This document shows, in pieces, positions 8,716-18,896 of a stretch of 39,782 nt of DNA. A model generated the notes under the pieces. That model had not been told where the DNA came from. It saw only the letters and a list, made by a program, of their open reading frames with translations, and made no database searches. The stretch is taken from positions 1 through 39,782 of the forward strand of contig CANQQI010000006.1 in NCBI GenBank assembly GCA_947625945.1. The letters are read 5' to 3'. Source of the DNA: an uncultured Oscillospiraceae bacterium. GTDB lineage: Bacteria > Bacillota > Clostridia > Oscillospirales > Oscillospiraceae. Each line of letters begins with the position of its first letter. The first letter of the stretch is position 1. Made by a program: the position numbers and the translations under genes.

Positions 8716-11043
8716 ATGAAATTTCAGGTATTTGGCGCGGCATCCCCGGAAGAATCCCAGCGGGAAAAGGAGCATAAAGCGCTGGCCCGCCGGGCCGCGG
8801 CGGAAGGCATCGTCCTCCTAAAAAATGACGGCGTTCTTCCCATTTCCCCCGGAAAAGTGGCCCTTTACGGCCCCGGCAGCCGCATGACAGTCAAGGGCGG
8901 TTCCGGCAGCGGTGATGTACATGAGCGGCACAGCGTTACCATTGAAGAGGGTCTTCGGAACGCCGGATTTCAATTTCCGACAACCCTTTGGATGGATCGC
9001 TTCAAGGGAAAGTACGACGCGAATGTAGACCGCTGGCGGAGCGATCTGGAAGAGAAAATCAAAAGGTACAACCCCATCCAAACCATGCGGATGTTCATTT
9101 TTATTGGCGAGCATCCCATGCCGTACCCCTCCTGCACGCCGATCTTATCAGATGAGCTGACGGAGGAAACGGATACTGCCATTTATGTGCTGTCCCGGCA
9201 GGCTGGCGAAGGCAAAGACCGCCGAGTAGAAAAGGGCGATTATCTGCTTTCCGATGTGGAGAAAGAGAGCCTCCAGCTGCTGTCCCGGCATTACAAAAAG
9301 CTGATCCTGGTTTTAAACTGCGGCAGCGTCGTGGATTTGTCTATTCTGGACGAGATCCGCGTCGACGCGGTGCTGTTCTATGGGCAGGGCGGTATGGAAG
9401 GTGGCAACGCGCTGGCAGATATTCTGACAGGCGCGGTCACCCCCAGCGGCCGCTTAACGGACACCTGGGCTATGCGATACGAGGATTACCCCAGTGCGGA
9501 CACCTTTGGCCATCGAAACGGCGACCTGGAGAATGAAGAATACAGCGAGGGCATCTATGTGGGCTACCGCTGGTTTGACAGGCAAAAAATCGTTCCCCGT
9601 TATCCCTTTGGCTACGGTCTCAGCTATACTGGCTTCCGGCGGGTGGTGACGGAAGCTACCAGCGACCATGTGACCGTGACCGTCACCAACACAGGGGCTG
9701 CCCCGGGAAAGGAGACGCTGCTGCTTTCTATCCGCAAGCCGGAAGGAACGCTTGACCATGAGGAAAAAGCGCTCGCGGCATTCGCAAAGACAAAGACCCT
9801 GGCGCCCGGTGAAAGCCAGAGCGTCACCGTTCCCTTTGACCTGAAAAATATTGCCTGCTTCCATGAGGAACGCTCCACGTTTGTGCTGGAAGCAGGTAGA
9901 TATGACTTGATTTTGAATGACGCGCCCTGCGGTGGTTTCGTGCTGGAAGCAGAGCGAAGTTTAGAAACCCTGCCGCCCATTGGAAGCGATGAGGAAAGGC
10001 CCATTCAGGAGCCTCTCACCCCAAAAATACAAGCGCTTCTGAACAAGCTGACCGACTGGGACAAAATTCGCTTGGTCACAGGCGGCGGCTACTCCATTCG
10101 CTGCTACAATAATGTGATGGGCGCGGCGGGCCGCACCTGTACCACGCTGCTAAAGAAGGGCATTCCCAATATCGTACTGTCCGACGGCCCGGCGGGACTG
10201 AATGTAAATCAATCCATCACCGTCATGCCCGACGGTACGCCTCGTTATCCCGACGGGCTGCCCGCGGACTGGCAGTGGGGCTGGCTGAAAAAAATTGGGC
10301 CGCTGCTGAAGGGCAGACCCGGCAAGGGGAAAACGGTTTATCGCTATATGACCGCATGGCCCAGCGAAACAGTACAGGCCCAGACCTGGAATACCGAGCT
10401 GGTGGAGGAAATCGGCAGAGCCGTGGGAACGGAAATGCTGGAAATCGGCGTGTCTGTCTGGCTGGCTCCGGGACTGAATATTCACAGAAATCCCCTTTGC
10501 GGACGGAACTTTGAATACTACTCGGAAGACCCTCTGGTCTCCGGCAAAATGGCGGCGGCGATTACCATCGGCGTCCAGAGCATGGGCGGCGTGGGTGTCG
10601 CCCAGAAGCATTACTGTTGCAACAACCAGGAAGACAACCGCACGGGCGTATCCGCCAATGTGTCCCAGCGGGCACTGCGGGAAATCTACCTTCGGGCATT
10701 TCAGATTGCCGTTACTGAGGGAAAACCCTGGACGGTCATGACCAGCTATAACCGGGTCAACGGAAAGTATGTGTGCAACAGCTTTGATTTCTGCACCCGT
10801 GTGCTTCGGCAGGAATGGGGCTTTGCAGGCTTGGTGATGAGCGACTGGAACGCGACGGAGCAATGCTCCTATGCCGACGCCATCAACGCGGGCAACGACC
10901 TGATCATGCCCGGTACCTCTGCTGTCAGCAAAATGCTGCGGCAGGAACTGAAGCAAGGCAAACTAAACCGTGACGCTCTGAATTTGTCTGCCGGACGGGT
11001 TCTGGAGCTCATCTTCAAAAGTGATACCTGCCAAGGATTCTGA
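8716..11043 (+). CDS. Domain-swapped GH3 beta-glycosidase
   Basis: This 775-residue GH3 enzyme has its two catalytic domains in reversed order. The protein opens with what is normally the C-terminal alpha/beta sandwich (RRAAAEGIVLLKNDGVLPI at ~25, GRLTDTWAMRYEDYP and GYGLSYTGF), continues with a fibronectin-III-like domain (~305-400), and ends with the TIM barrel normally found first (SDGPAGLN, GLNIHRNPLCGRNFEYYSEDP, KHYCCNNQEDNR). The predicted nucleophile is D710 in MSDW. Such circularly permuted GH3 proteins are known from Ruminococcus and Butyrivibrio beta-glucosidases. No signal peptide is seen. GGAG precedes the ATG at good spacing and GH39 ends 10 bp upstream. Beta-glucosidase or beta-xylosidase activity is likely; specificity is not readable from sequence. 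Confidence 0.88.
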   Translation: MKFQVFGAASPEESQREKEHKALARRAAAEGIVLLKNDGVLPISPGKVALYGPGSRMTVKGGSGSGDVHERHSVTIEEGLRNAGFQFPTTLWMDRFKGKYDANVDRWRSDLEEKIKRYNPIQTMRMFIFIGEHPMPYPSCTPILSDELTEETDTAIYVLSRQAGEGKDRRVEKGDYLLSDVEKESLQLLSRHYKKLILVLNCGSVVDLSILDEIRVDAVLFYGQGGMEGGNALADILTGAVTPSGRLTDTWAMRYEDYPSADTFGHRNGDLENEEYSEGIYVGYRWFDRQKIVPRYPFGYGLSYTGFRRVVTEATSDHVTVTVTNTGAAPGKETLLLSIRKPEGTLDHEEKALAAFAKTKTLAPGESQSVTVPFDLKNIACFHEERSTFVLEAGRYDLILNDAPCGGFVLEAERSLETLPPIGSDEERPIQEPLTPKIQALLNKLTDWDKIRLVTGGGYSIRCYNNVMGAAGRTCTTLLKKGIPNIVLSDGPAGLNVNQSITVMPDGTPRYPDGLPADWQWGWLKKIGPLLKGRPGKGKTVYRYMTAWPSETVQAQTWNTELVEEIGRAVGTEMLEIGVSVWLAPGLNIHRNPLCGRNFEYYSEDPLVSGKMAAAITIGVQSMGGVGVAQKHYCCNNQEDNRTGVSANVSQRALREIYLRAFQIAVTEGKPWTVMTSYNRVNGKYVCNSFDFCTRVLRQEWGFAGLVMSDWNATEQCSYADAINAGNDLIMPGTSAVSKMLRQELKQGKLNRDALNLSAGRVLELIFKSDTCQGF

Positions 11044-11132
11044 AAGGGCGCGGGAAAGTGACAAAAGGCATTGTTACAAATTGGAAGCTTGGATCTCATT
11101 CGCTTTCGTGTTAACATTAAGGAAGTGGAATC

Positions 11133-12605
11133 ATGCCCAATCCATTTTTACCGCTCACGGAATATATCCCAGATGGAGAAGCCCATGTGTTCGGCGACCG
11201 GGTGTACTTATACGGTTCTCACGATCAAGCTCGGTCCGACCGCTTCTGCGCGCGGGATTATACAGTATGGTCCGCGCCAGTGGATGATCTGTCCGCTTGG
11301 CATTGTCATGGGGTGACCTATCGGAAGGATCAGGATCCCCGCTCGAAACCCGGGAAGCTGGTGGACTTCTATGCCCCTGACTGCGTCCGAGGTAATGATG
11401 GCCGATACTACCTTTACTACTGCGCCATGGGTCCCAACACAAGGAATTTTGGCCCCATGTCCGTTGCGGTATCGGATAACCCCGGCGGCCCGTTCTCCTA
11501 TCTGGGGGATATCCGCTACCCAGATGGACGGCCTGTTCTGAAATTTTTGACCAATGATCCGGCGGTGCTGAATGACAGTGGGCGTATCTGGCTTTACTAC
11601 GGCTGGGGCCTGGCCAGAGATTTCAGGAATAAGCTCTTTGAACCCATTTACAATATCGTCCAGAGCAAGCTGTTTCAGCGCTCGATCGCTGAAATCCAGG
11701 CAACGAAGCCAAGCATCCTGTCTTGCGCGGTAGTGGAACTGGAACAGGACATGCGCACCGTCAAGGGAGAACCCAAGGCCGTGCTGGACAGCAAGACCAC
11801 CGCGGATAAAGGCAGCGGCCTTTATCGCCACGCCTTTTATGAAGCGCCCTCTATCCGAAAAATCGGCGACCTTTACTATCTGGTCTACTCCTCCGGAGAA
11901 AATAACGAGCTGGCCTATGCGACCAGCCGTTACCCTGACCGGGATTTTCAATATCGAGGTGTGATCATCTCCAATAGCGATCTGGGCTATCAGGGCAACA
12001 CCATACCGAAGGCCCCGGCAGGCACCATTCATGGCAGCATCGAACGGGTGAATGGACAGTGGTATGTATTCTACCACCGCTGCACCAACAACACGGATTT
12101 CTCCCGGCAGGCCTGCGCTGAGCCGATTCAGATTCTGCCCGATGGCACGATCCCACAAGTGGAGATCACCACTCAGGGCATGGACGGCAACCCGATCCCT
12201 GGGGTGGGCAGCATTCCGGCTGCTTATGCCTGCAATCTGACCTGCGGCAAGCCTGTCAAACTAGGCGTCGGGAAGCAGCAAGCTCTTCCCCGGATCGATG
12301 ACTCAAACGGCGAAGTGTTTGTCGCGGATCTGATGGACAACACCCAGCTTGGCTATAAGTATTTTGATTTCCGGGACGTGAAAAAAATCCGCGTAACTTA
12401 TCGTGGCGCCGGAAGCGGCGCGGTGGAAGTACGTACACAGGAGGGCGGGAACACCGTCGGCAGCATCGACCTTTTGCCCTCTGCCGGTTGGACGCAGGCA
12501 AGTGCCGAGGTAAAACTGGACGGGGTGTATCCGCTGTATCTGCGCTTCCGTGGCAAGGGCAGGATCGACCTCAAGATAATTTCATTTTCAGAGGAGGACA
12601 CGTGA
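11133..12605 (+). CDS. Glycoside hydrolase family 43 with CBM6-like domain
   Basis: This 490-residue enzyme combines a five-bladed beta-propeller GH43 domain (~1-330) with a C-terminal CBM6-like beta-sandwich (~350-490). The predicted general base is the Asp of YIPDGEAHVFGDRVYLYGSHD; the pKa modulator is the Asp of TNDPAVLND and the acid the Glu of YEAPSIRKIGDLYYLVYSS. GH43 enzymes are inverting alpha-L-arabinofuranosidases, beta-xylosidases or galactosidases. No signal peptide is seen. It follows the GH3 gene after 89 bp that hold only an AAGGAAG-type ribosome site, and its TGA overlaps the ATG of GH1. In this cluster removal of arabinose or xylose from the imported glycoside is the likely task. 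Confidence 0.85.
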   Translation: MPNPFLPLTEYIPDGEAHVFGDRVYLYGSHDQARSDRFCARDYTVWSAPVDDLSAWHCHGVTYRKDQDPRSKPGKLVDFYAPDCVRGNDGRYYLYYCAMGPNTRNFGPMSVAVSDNPGGPFSYLGDIRYPDGRPVLKFLTNDPAVLNDSGRIWLYYGWGLARDFRNKLFEPIYNIVQSKLFQRSIAEIQATKPSILSCAVVELEQDMRTVKGEPKAVLDSKTTADKGSGLYRHAFYEAPSIRKIGDLYYLVYSSGENNELAYATSRYPDRDFQYRGVIISNSDLGYQGNTIPKAPAGTIHGSIERVNGQWYVFYHRCTNNTDFSRQACAEPIQILPDGTIPQVEITTQGMDGNPIPGVGSIPAAYACNLTCGKPVKLGVGKQQALPRIDDSNGEVFVADLMDNTQLGYKYFDFRDVKKIRVTYRGAGSGAVEVRTQEGGNTVGSIDLLPSAGWTQASAEVKLDGVYPLYLRFRGKGRIDLKIISFSEEDT

Positions 12606-13915
12606 TGGGTGAGTCTGTATTTCCCAAGGATTTTTTATGGGGCGCGGCCACGGCCTCTGCCCAAATCGAAGGTGGCTGGGACTGCGACGGCAGGACCCCC
12701 AGTATCTGGGACGTCGCGCCGGTGAACAAAATCAAGGGCGGCGCGGACTGCCATACCGCCTGTGACCACTACCATCACTGGCGGGAAGATGTGGCCATGA
12801 TGAAGGAGCTGGGGCTGAAGTCCTACCGATTTTCCGTTTCCTGGTCACGGGTCCTGCCGGAAGAAGGGAAGCGGAATCCTAAGGGGATTCAGTTCTATTC
12901 TGATCTTGTAGATGAGCTGCTGAAAAATGGCATTGAGCCCCTGGTAACCATTTATCACTGGGATCTGCCGGTATGGATGCAGGAAAAGGGCGGCTGGCTT
13001 TCCAATTCCATCGTGCCCCTGTTTGCCGACTACACCAGGGTCGTGGTAGACGCGCTGTCCGACCGGGTAAGCTGGTGGATCCCCATGAACGAGCCCCAGT
13101 GCTTTATCATGAACGGACACATGACAGGCAATCATGCGCCCTTTGTGAGCCACTACCTGGCCCTGCCAAAGCTGACTCGAAACTGCCTGATGGCTTTTCA
13201 CGAAAGCGCGGAGGTCATTCGGAAGAACGCGAAAAAGAAGCCCAAAATCGGCATTGCTTCCGCTTCCTCCGCTTTTATCCCGGAAAATGAGGGTAAAGCT
13301 GCCGTTGCCGAAGCCAGAAGAAAATCCTTTTATTACAAAAGCGGCGTTATGAGCAACCGATGGTGGCTGGATCCCCTGCTGCTGGGGGAAACTGTCCGCG
13401 CCTATGGGATATACAGCCTGAGAAAATCCGACATGCCCAAGATCCAGACAAAGCTGGATTTTATTGGCGTCAATAACTACTCGCCCTTCCAGGAAAACTG
13501 GTACGGCACCAATGACGCCCTGCCTGCGGAAAAGAAAAACTCCTTGGGGTGGGTCAATGACGGGAGGGGAATTTACTGGGCCATCCGATTTCTCCATGAG
13601 CGCTATCAGCTTCCCATTATGATCACAGAAAACGGCATGTGTGACAACGACGATCTATCCGATGACGGCTGTGTTCATGACGCGAAACGCATCGGATATA
13701 TGGATGACTATATCGGCAACGTGCAGCGTGCGGTCAGCGAGGGCATTCCGGTTCTGGGCTTTCAATACTGGTCGTTGATGGATAATTTTGAATGGGCCGA
13801 AGGCTATGGTCCCCGGTTTGGCCTGATCCACGTGGATTACAAGACGCAAAAGCGGACGATCAAGGACTCCGGCTTCCATTACCGCGAAATCATCGAAACG
13901 GGCGCACTGGGATGA
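12605..13915 (+). CDS. Glycoside hydrolase family 1 beta-glucosidase
   Basis: This 436-residue GH1 enzyme has the family N-terminus (FPKDFLWGAATASAQIEGG), WMNEPQ-like WIPMNEPQC with predicted acid/base E163, and ITENG with predicted nucleophile E342. WSLMDNFEWAEGYGPRFGL near the C-terminus is also diagnostic. An ATG at 12605 sharing one base with the GH43 stop, behind GAGGAGG, sets the start; an in-frame upstream ATG would lie deep inside GH43. GH1 covers cytoplasmic beta-glucosidases and 6-phospho-beta-glucosidases; no phosphotransferase genes are nearby and the porter is a symporter, so unphosphorylated substrates fit better. It is the last gene of module A and converges on the GH3 of module B with a 72-bp gap lacking an obvious terminator. 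Confidence 0.9.
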   Translation: MGESVFPKDFLWGAATASAQIEGGWDCDGRTPSIWDVAPVNKIKGGADCHTACDHYHHWREDVAMMKELGLKSYRFSVSWSRVLPEEGKRNPKGIQFYSDLVDELLKNGIEPLVTIYHWDLPVWMQEKGGWLSNSIVPLFADYTRVVVDALSDRVSWWIPMNEPQCFIMNGHMTGNHAPFVSHYLALPKLTRNCLMAFHESAEVIRKNAKKKPKIGIASASSAFIPENEGKAAVAEARRKSFYYKSGVMSNRWWLDPLLLGETVRAYGIYSLRKSDMPKIQTKLDFIGVNNYSPFQENWYGTNDALPAEKKNSLGWVNDGRGIYWAIRFLHERYQLPIMITENGMCDNDDLSDDGCVHDAKRIGYMDDYIGNVQRAVSEGIPVLGFQYWSLMDNFEWAEGYGPRFGLIHVDYKTQKRTIKDSGFHYREIIETGALG

Positions 13916-13987
13916 TAAAAAGACAGGATCTGAGGGGATTCGGCTGGGTGTTCTCTTGGTACAGGCGCTGACGGAGGAGGAGAACGG

Positions 13988-16342
13988 TTATTCCCCTCGG
14001 ATCATGGCGCCCAGCCCCCGAAGCCAGTGCCCGTTGGCCATCTCTATCAGGCCCTTGGCGACTCCGTCGCTCAGCGTGCCGCCGGCATTGATTGCCGCGC
14101 CTCGCATTGGACAGTCTGTGGAGCAGATGAGCGTCATTCGGTACGCGGGATCGGAGAGGTCCTTTTTACCGCCGAAGCTCTTGGCAATAATATTTTCGGT
14201 GACGGAGTACATGATCTTCATGATGAGGGAATGGTCCTTCATCTCCATGCTGCTGTTGTCTAAGGTATAGCTGCCCTTTTTCGGCTCCGGCAGAACAGGC
14301 ATCGAGCGCCCCATGGCCTTTTCCCAGTCCGCGCGGGCGGGTGCGCCGTCGGGCCTAAAATACCAGCTCCCCGCCTGCCACGCGGGGGCAGGGATGCGTT
14401 CCCCGGCAATCTGGACCGCGCCGCGCAGCCGTACATCCCGGCTGGAGGCGGCAAGCTCGATCTCATAGGTCCCGGCAGGTATTTTCCAGCCCTTGTCCCA
14501 AATGGCAAAGCAGCGGTCATCCAGGGTGAAGGACACCTCTTTCCGCTCTCCGGGAGCCAGCTCCACCCGGGCAAACCGCTTCAGCTCCCGTACGGGACGA
14601 TAGGGTCCGTCCTGGGGAGGCGCTACATAGAGCTGCACCACCTCCGCACCGGCCACAGGGCCGGTGTTCTTAATGGTGGCCGTTACTCTGCGCCCGTCAA
14701 TCTTCAAATCGCTGTACGCAAAGCTTGTATAGCTGAGGCCAAAGCCGAATGGAAAACGCACGTCCTTCCCGGCCTTGTCATAATAGCGGTAGCCCACATA
14801 GATACTCTCCCGGTATTCCGGGTGGTACACACCGAAGGTGTCTTTACTGGCCACGTCGTCATACCGCATGGGCCAACTTTCCGTGAGCTTGCCGGAGGGA
14901 ACGGCCTTCCCGGTAAGCAGGTCCGCGGCGGCCTGGCCCCCCGCCTGGCCGGACAGGCCCATGTACAGCACCGCCTTCACCTGGTCGAACCAGGGCAGCT
15001 CCATGGGGCTGCCCCCCAACAACACCACCACAGTGTTGGGATTGGCCGCCGCCACGGCCTCGATCATCCGGTTGTGGCCCTCCGGCATCGCCATATCGTC
15101 CCGGTCCAGTCCCTCGGACTCAAAGCGGTCCGGCAAACCGGCCACCACCACAGCCGTCTTCGCGCGCCCGGCCAGCTTTGCCGCCTCTTTCAGCGCCTCC
15201 TCTGTCACGTTCCCGTCCTTGTCGCAGCAGGGACAGAAGGGCACGCCCGGCAGGGCGTCGGTCAGGTTTACCAGCTTGGTGGGGTTGATGTGGCTGGAGC
15301 CGGCCCCCTGATAGCGGAACTCCCTGGCCATATGGCCGATCAGGACCATATCTGCCTCATTAACCGGCAGGATACCGTCGTTTTTCAGCAGTACCGCCCC
15401 CTTCCGGGCGATCTCCAGCGCCAGGGCGTGATGGGCTTCCCGGTCAAATTCCACCTTCTCACGCTGGGCAGACGACAGGGCCAGTGTGAGGATGCGCCGA
15501 ACGGAGGCGTCGATGTCCGCCTCGGGCAGCGTGCCGCCCTTCACCGCTTTCAGCGCGGCCTTCTCCATGAATTGGGCTCCGCCGGGCATATTCAGATCGC
15601 ACCCGGCTTTGAAGGCCGCGATACGGTCGTTCAGCGCCCCCCAGTCGGTGACCACCATGCCGTCAAAGCCCCATTCCCGGCGGAGTACCTCGGTGAGCAG
15701 CCATTTGCTGTCGCTGGCGTGGACGCCGTTGATCTTGTTGTAGGAGCACATGACCGTCCGGGGCTTCCCCTTCTTCACCGCCGTCTCGAAGGGCGCCAGA
15801 TAGATCTCCCGGATGGCCCGTTCGTCCGCCTGGCAGTCCCCCATCATCCGCTTGTACTCCTGGTTGTTCATGGCAAAGTGCTTCAGGGAGGCGGCGGTGC
15901 CGGTACTCTGAAGCCCCCGGATGAAGGAGGCGGCCATCTCCCCAGCGTGAGCCGGGTCCTCGGACAGATACTCGAAGTTCCGGCCACAGAGGGGATTTCG
16001 CTTGATGTTGCAGCCGGGGCCAAGGGCTACCGCCACCCCCGCGGCGCGGGCTTCTTTGCCGATGGCCTCGCCCTCTCGGGCATACAGCTCCGGGTCCCAG
16101 GTGGCCCCCGCCGTCACCGCTGTGGGGAAACAGGTGGCGGGCACAGAGTCGTGAACGCCGATCATATCCGCGTCAGCTTCCTGACACCGCAAACCGTGAG
16201 GGCCGTCAGACATCTTGAACGCCGGGATGTCATACTGGGGCATCGCTTTGGTGTTCCAGAAATCCGCTCCGGTACAGTACGCGATCTTGTCCTCCAGCGT
16301 CATCCGCCGAATGATTTCATCCACATTATGTTCAGTACTCAT
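13988..16342 (-). CDS. GH3 beta-glucosidase (canonical domain order)
   Basis: This 784-residue GH3 enzyme has the usual order: TIM barrel (~1-310), alpha/beta sandwich (~315-540) and fibronectin-III-like domain (~570-650). Motifs are MSDGPHGLR, PGCNIKRNPLCGRNFEYLSEDP, KHFAMNNQE and VVTDWGA with predicted nucleophile D233. A further ~95 residues at the C-terminus (from PEPKKGSYTLDNSS) are also seen in some Clostridial GH3 proteins and have no assigned role. There is no signal peptide. AAAGGAGA precedes the ATG, and the first 11 bp overlap the end of the rhamnosidase gene, so the two are translationally linked. It probably removes beta-glucose (or xylose) next to rhamnose from glycosides taken up by the module B porter. 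Confidence 0.9.
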   Translation of the reverse strand: MSTEHNVDEIIRRMTLEDKIAYCTGADFWNTKAMPQYDIPAFKMSDGPHGLRCQEADADMIGVHDSVPATCFPTAVTAGATWDPELYAREGEAIGKEARAAGVAVALGPGCNIKRNPLCGRNFEYLSEDPAHAGEMAASFIRGLQSTGTAASLKHFAMNNQEYKRMMGDCQADERAIREIYLAPFETAVKKGKPRTVMCSYNKINGVHASDSKWLLTEVLRREWGFDGMVVTDWGALNDRIAAFKAGCDLNMPGGAQFMEKAALKAVKGGTLPEADIDASVRRILTLALSSAQREKVEFDREAHHALALEIARKGAVLLKNDGILPVNEADMVLIGHMAREFRYQGAGSSHINPTKLVNLTDALPGVPFCPCCDKDGNVTEEALKEAAKLAGRAKTAVVVAGLPDRFESEGLDRDDMAMPEGHNRMIEAVAAANPNTVVVLLGGSPMELPWFDQVKAVLYMGLSGQAGGQAAADLLTGKAVPSGKLTESWPMRYDDVASKDTFGVYHPEYRESIYVGYRYYDKAGKDVRFPFGFGLSYTSFAYSDLKIDGRRVTATIKNTGPVAGAEVVQLYVAPPQDGPYRPVRELKRFARVELAPGERKEVSFTLDDRCFAIWDKGWKIPAGTYEIELAASSRDVRLRGAVQIAGERIPAPAWQAGSWYFRPDGAPARADWEKAMGRSMPVLPEPKKGSYTLDNSSMEMKDHSLIMKIMYSVTENIIAKSFGGKKDLSDPAYRMTLICSTDCPMRGAAINAGGTLSDGVAKGLIEMANGHWLRGLGAMIRGE

Positions 16343-18881
16343 CGGTGTATTCTCCTTTCGTCACTGTTCTGGATTCCTGACCTGGCAGCTCGATCTCCGC
16401 CGTGGTGTTTGCGGGAATGCGGATGGTATAGCGGTACTTGTCCCCTGTTCTCTCCCAGCGGACGGACACCGTTCCATAGACGCTCTGATAGGTAAAGTCC
16501 GCGAAGGTGAAATGTCCGCCGGGCCGGGGCGCGATTTTAAAATGATTTTCTCCATCGGGCCGGACGCCGCACATAACGGAGAATATCCACTCCAGGCAGG
16601 CGCCCTTGGAGTAGTGGTTCAGCGAGGCGATACCGCCCTGGGCCTCGGTGCCCTCCCAGGACTCCCAGACAGTGGTAGCGCCCGCCTTGGGCATGAAGAG
16701 CCAGCCGGGCATTTCCTCGTTCTCCAGCAACCGATATGCGTACGCAATATCCATATCCCCCAGCACATAGAGGATCAGCGGCGTGGAGAGGAAGCCGGTA
16801 CCCACCCGCCATCCATAGCGATCCATGGCGGTGAGCAGACGTTTCCTGGCGAATTCGGCTTGGCCCTCGTCCAGCAGGCCCAAATACAGTGGACGCACCA
16901 GGCAAGCCTGCCGGTCGGTGTCCAGGCTGTAATCTTTTGTGGTCACCAGCTCCTGATAGGCGCCTCTGCATCCGTCCCGGTGTTCCCGATAGAAGGGCAG
17001 ATCGTCCGTCCTGCCCAGCTCCTCCGCGATCTCCGCCATGACAGCCATGATGTAAGCGGTATAGGCGGTGGACACCTCCGGATGGGGAGCCACCATGTCC
17101 GTCCATTTGTTGGGGTGGATGTCCGCCGGCTCCGCCCACTCGCCGTAGGACTGGCCGGCGTTGACGGCATATTTCTTATAGGGTCCTTTCAGACCCAACG
17201 GCTTTGCCAGAAGGCCCAGTCTGCCGCACCGCTTCGCCATGAACCGGGCATAGCGGGCCATAGCGTCGTAGTTCTCCGCCAGAATCTCCCGGTCTCCGTA
17301 CAGCTTCCACAGCCGGTAGGGGATCAGCACGCCGGCATCCGCCCAGCCCACCGATCCGTTCATGGTGTCCATGTAGAAGTCCACACCCCCCGCCGGGGCG
17401 ATCTGAGGGAAGGCCCCATCCTTCCGCTGCCAGTCGGTCAGGTCCCGGATGTGCTTGCGGGCAAAGGGGAAGTAGTTCATCAGGTAGTTGGCCGTCACGC
17501 AGAACAGCTGAGAGTCGCCGGTCCAGCCGTGGCGCTCTCTGGTAGGACAGTCGGTGGGCACGTCTGCGGAGTTGTTCTTAGCGCTCCACAGGGTGTTCTC
17601 CACAAATTTGTTCAGCAGCGGGTTGGAGCTGTCGAACCGGGCTGTGACCTCCAGATCAGAGTAGACCGCGATGGCGGTGAAGTCCTCCGGCGAAAAGGGT
17701 ACGTCGGTGTCCACCTCCACATACTGGAAGCCAAAGATGGCAAAGGAGGTTTTATAGCGATTTTCGCCCGCTTTGCAGAAGTATTCTACCTGCTGGAGGG
17801 GCGTCGTGATCTTCTTGTTGGAGCACTGGATGTTCTTTTGGGTGAACTCCCCGCTTTTATCCAGCATTTCCCCAAATCGGAGAAGCACCCGCTGGCCTGC
17901 CCGCGCGTTCAAAACGAAGGATACATACCCGGCGATGTTCTGGCCAAAGTCCAGCACCTTCTTGCCGGAGGGGGTGGTGATAAGGACCGGCTTGAGGGTC
18001 TCATGCTCGGTGACGGGCACGTTGTTGGAGGCGGTGGGGACGACCCCATGCCGGGTGACCTTGGCCCTGCCGGAATAGCTGGGCACACGCCCGGCCTCCA
18101 CAATCTCGCCGTCCTTGTTGTCGGCAAAGCGGATGGGACCGTCGTTGGACCATTCCCAGCTTCCGTCGGTACAGACAGCGGTAACGCTTCCGTCGGCAGT
18201 GGTCAACTCCAGCTGGGCCAGCAGCTTGGTCTCCGTGCCGTACTGGTTCTTCAGGCCCCAGGCCCCACAGGAGCCGCGATACCAGCCGTCCGCCAGCTGG
18301 AAGGTCAGCTCGTTTTCCCCGTTTCGGAGAAGGCCGGTCACGTCGTAGGTCTGATACTGGACCCGTTTGCGGTAGTCGGTGTGGCCGGGAGCCAGCACAA
18401 AGTCCCCGATCCGCCGCCCGTTCAGGCGGCCCTCATACAGCCCGCAGGCGGTGACGTACAGACGGGCGGAGGTCCCTTCTCCCCCTTGGAACACCTTGCG
18501 GAAGCAGTCCACGGGATATCGCTGTTTTTTATGGACCTTATAATCCCCCGTGATCCACCTGGCAGTCCAGTCGGTAGGATTCAGCAGCCCCATCTCAAAG
18601 AACGCGGTGCTTGCGGGGCCGGGTTCGTCGTTTTCATCCCACAAAGTGACGGTCCACTCTACTTTCATGCGGGAGGCAAGCTGTCCGCCAAAGGGGATGC
18701 CGGTCATCCGGTGGGAGGTCACCTTTCCGCTGTCCCAGACGGTCTTGCCACCGCAGACCGCTGTGATCTGATAGGCTGTCTGGGTGACGCCACCCTCGCA
18801 GTTCCAGAACAGCCGGGGCCGGGGCATGTCGATGCCAATGGGGTTTTCCAGATACTCTGTTCTCAAACGGATCGCTTTCAT
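16332..18881 (-). CDS. GH78 alpha-L-rhamnosidase
   Basis: This 849-residue enzyme hydrolyses terminal alpha-L-rhamnose. It begins with the N-terminal bacterial rhamnosidase beta domains (RLRTEYLENPIGIDMPRPRLFW; CGLYEGRLNGRRIGDFVLAPGHTDY), followed by the (alpha/alpha)6 barrel. DCPTRERHGWTGD holds the predicted general acid E449, and a C-terminal beta domain ends the protein. The inverting base should lie near WESWEGTEA (~740-760). No signal peptide is present. GH78 enzymes act on flavonoid rutinosides, saponins and pectic rhamnans; pairing with GH3 and a symporter favours small plant glycosides. The gene lies 15 bp downstream of the GPH transporter and overlaps the next GH3 by 11 bp. Confidence 0.92.
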   Translation of the reverse strand: MKAIRLRTEYLENPIGIDMPRPRLFWNCEGGVTQTAYQITAVCGGKTVWDSGKVTSHRMTGIPFGGQLASRMKVEWTVTLWDENDEPGPASTAFFEMGLLNPTDWTARWITGDYKVHKKQRYPVDCFRKVFQGGEGTSARLYVTACGLYEGRLNGRRIGDFVLAPGHTDYRKRVQYQTYDVTGLLRNGENELTFQLADGWYRGSCGAWGLKNQYGTETKLLAQLELTTADGSVTAVCTDGSWEWSNDGPIRFADNKDGEIVEAGRVPSYSGRAKVTRHGVVPTASNNVPVTEHETLKPVLITTPSGKKVLDFGQNIAGYVSFVLNARAGQRVLLRFGEMLDKSGEFTQKNIQCSNKKITTPLQQVEYFCKAGENRYKTSFAIFGFQYVEVDTDVPFSPEDFTAIAVYSDLEVTARFDSSNPLLNKFVENTLWSAKNNSADVPTDCPTRERHGWTGDSQLFCVTANYLMNYFPFARKHIRDLTDWQRKDGAFPQIAPAGGVDFYMDTMNGSVGWADAGVLIPYRLWKLYGDREILAENYDAMARYARFMAKRCGRLGLLAKPLGLKGPYKKYAVNAGQSYGEWAEPADIHPNKWTDMVAPHPEVSTAYTAYIMAVMAEIAEELGRTDDLPFYREHRDGCRGAYQELVTTKDYSLDTDRQACLVRPLYLGLLDEGQAEFARKRLLTAMDRYGWRVGTGFLSTPLILYVLGDMDIAYAYRLLENEEMPGWLFMPKAGATTVWESWEGTEAQGGIASLNHYSKGACLEWIFSVMCGVRPDGENHFKIAPRPGGHFTFADFTYQSVYGTVSVRWERTGDKYRYTIRIPANTTAEIELPGQESRTVTKGEYTDEY

Positions 18882-18896
18882 ATCAGGCGCCTCGCG

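Noticed and set aside
12488-12604. Upstream in-frame ATG for GH1
   Set aside because: It lies inside the GH43 gene; the family N-terminus begins at 12605 behind GAGGAGG.
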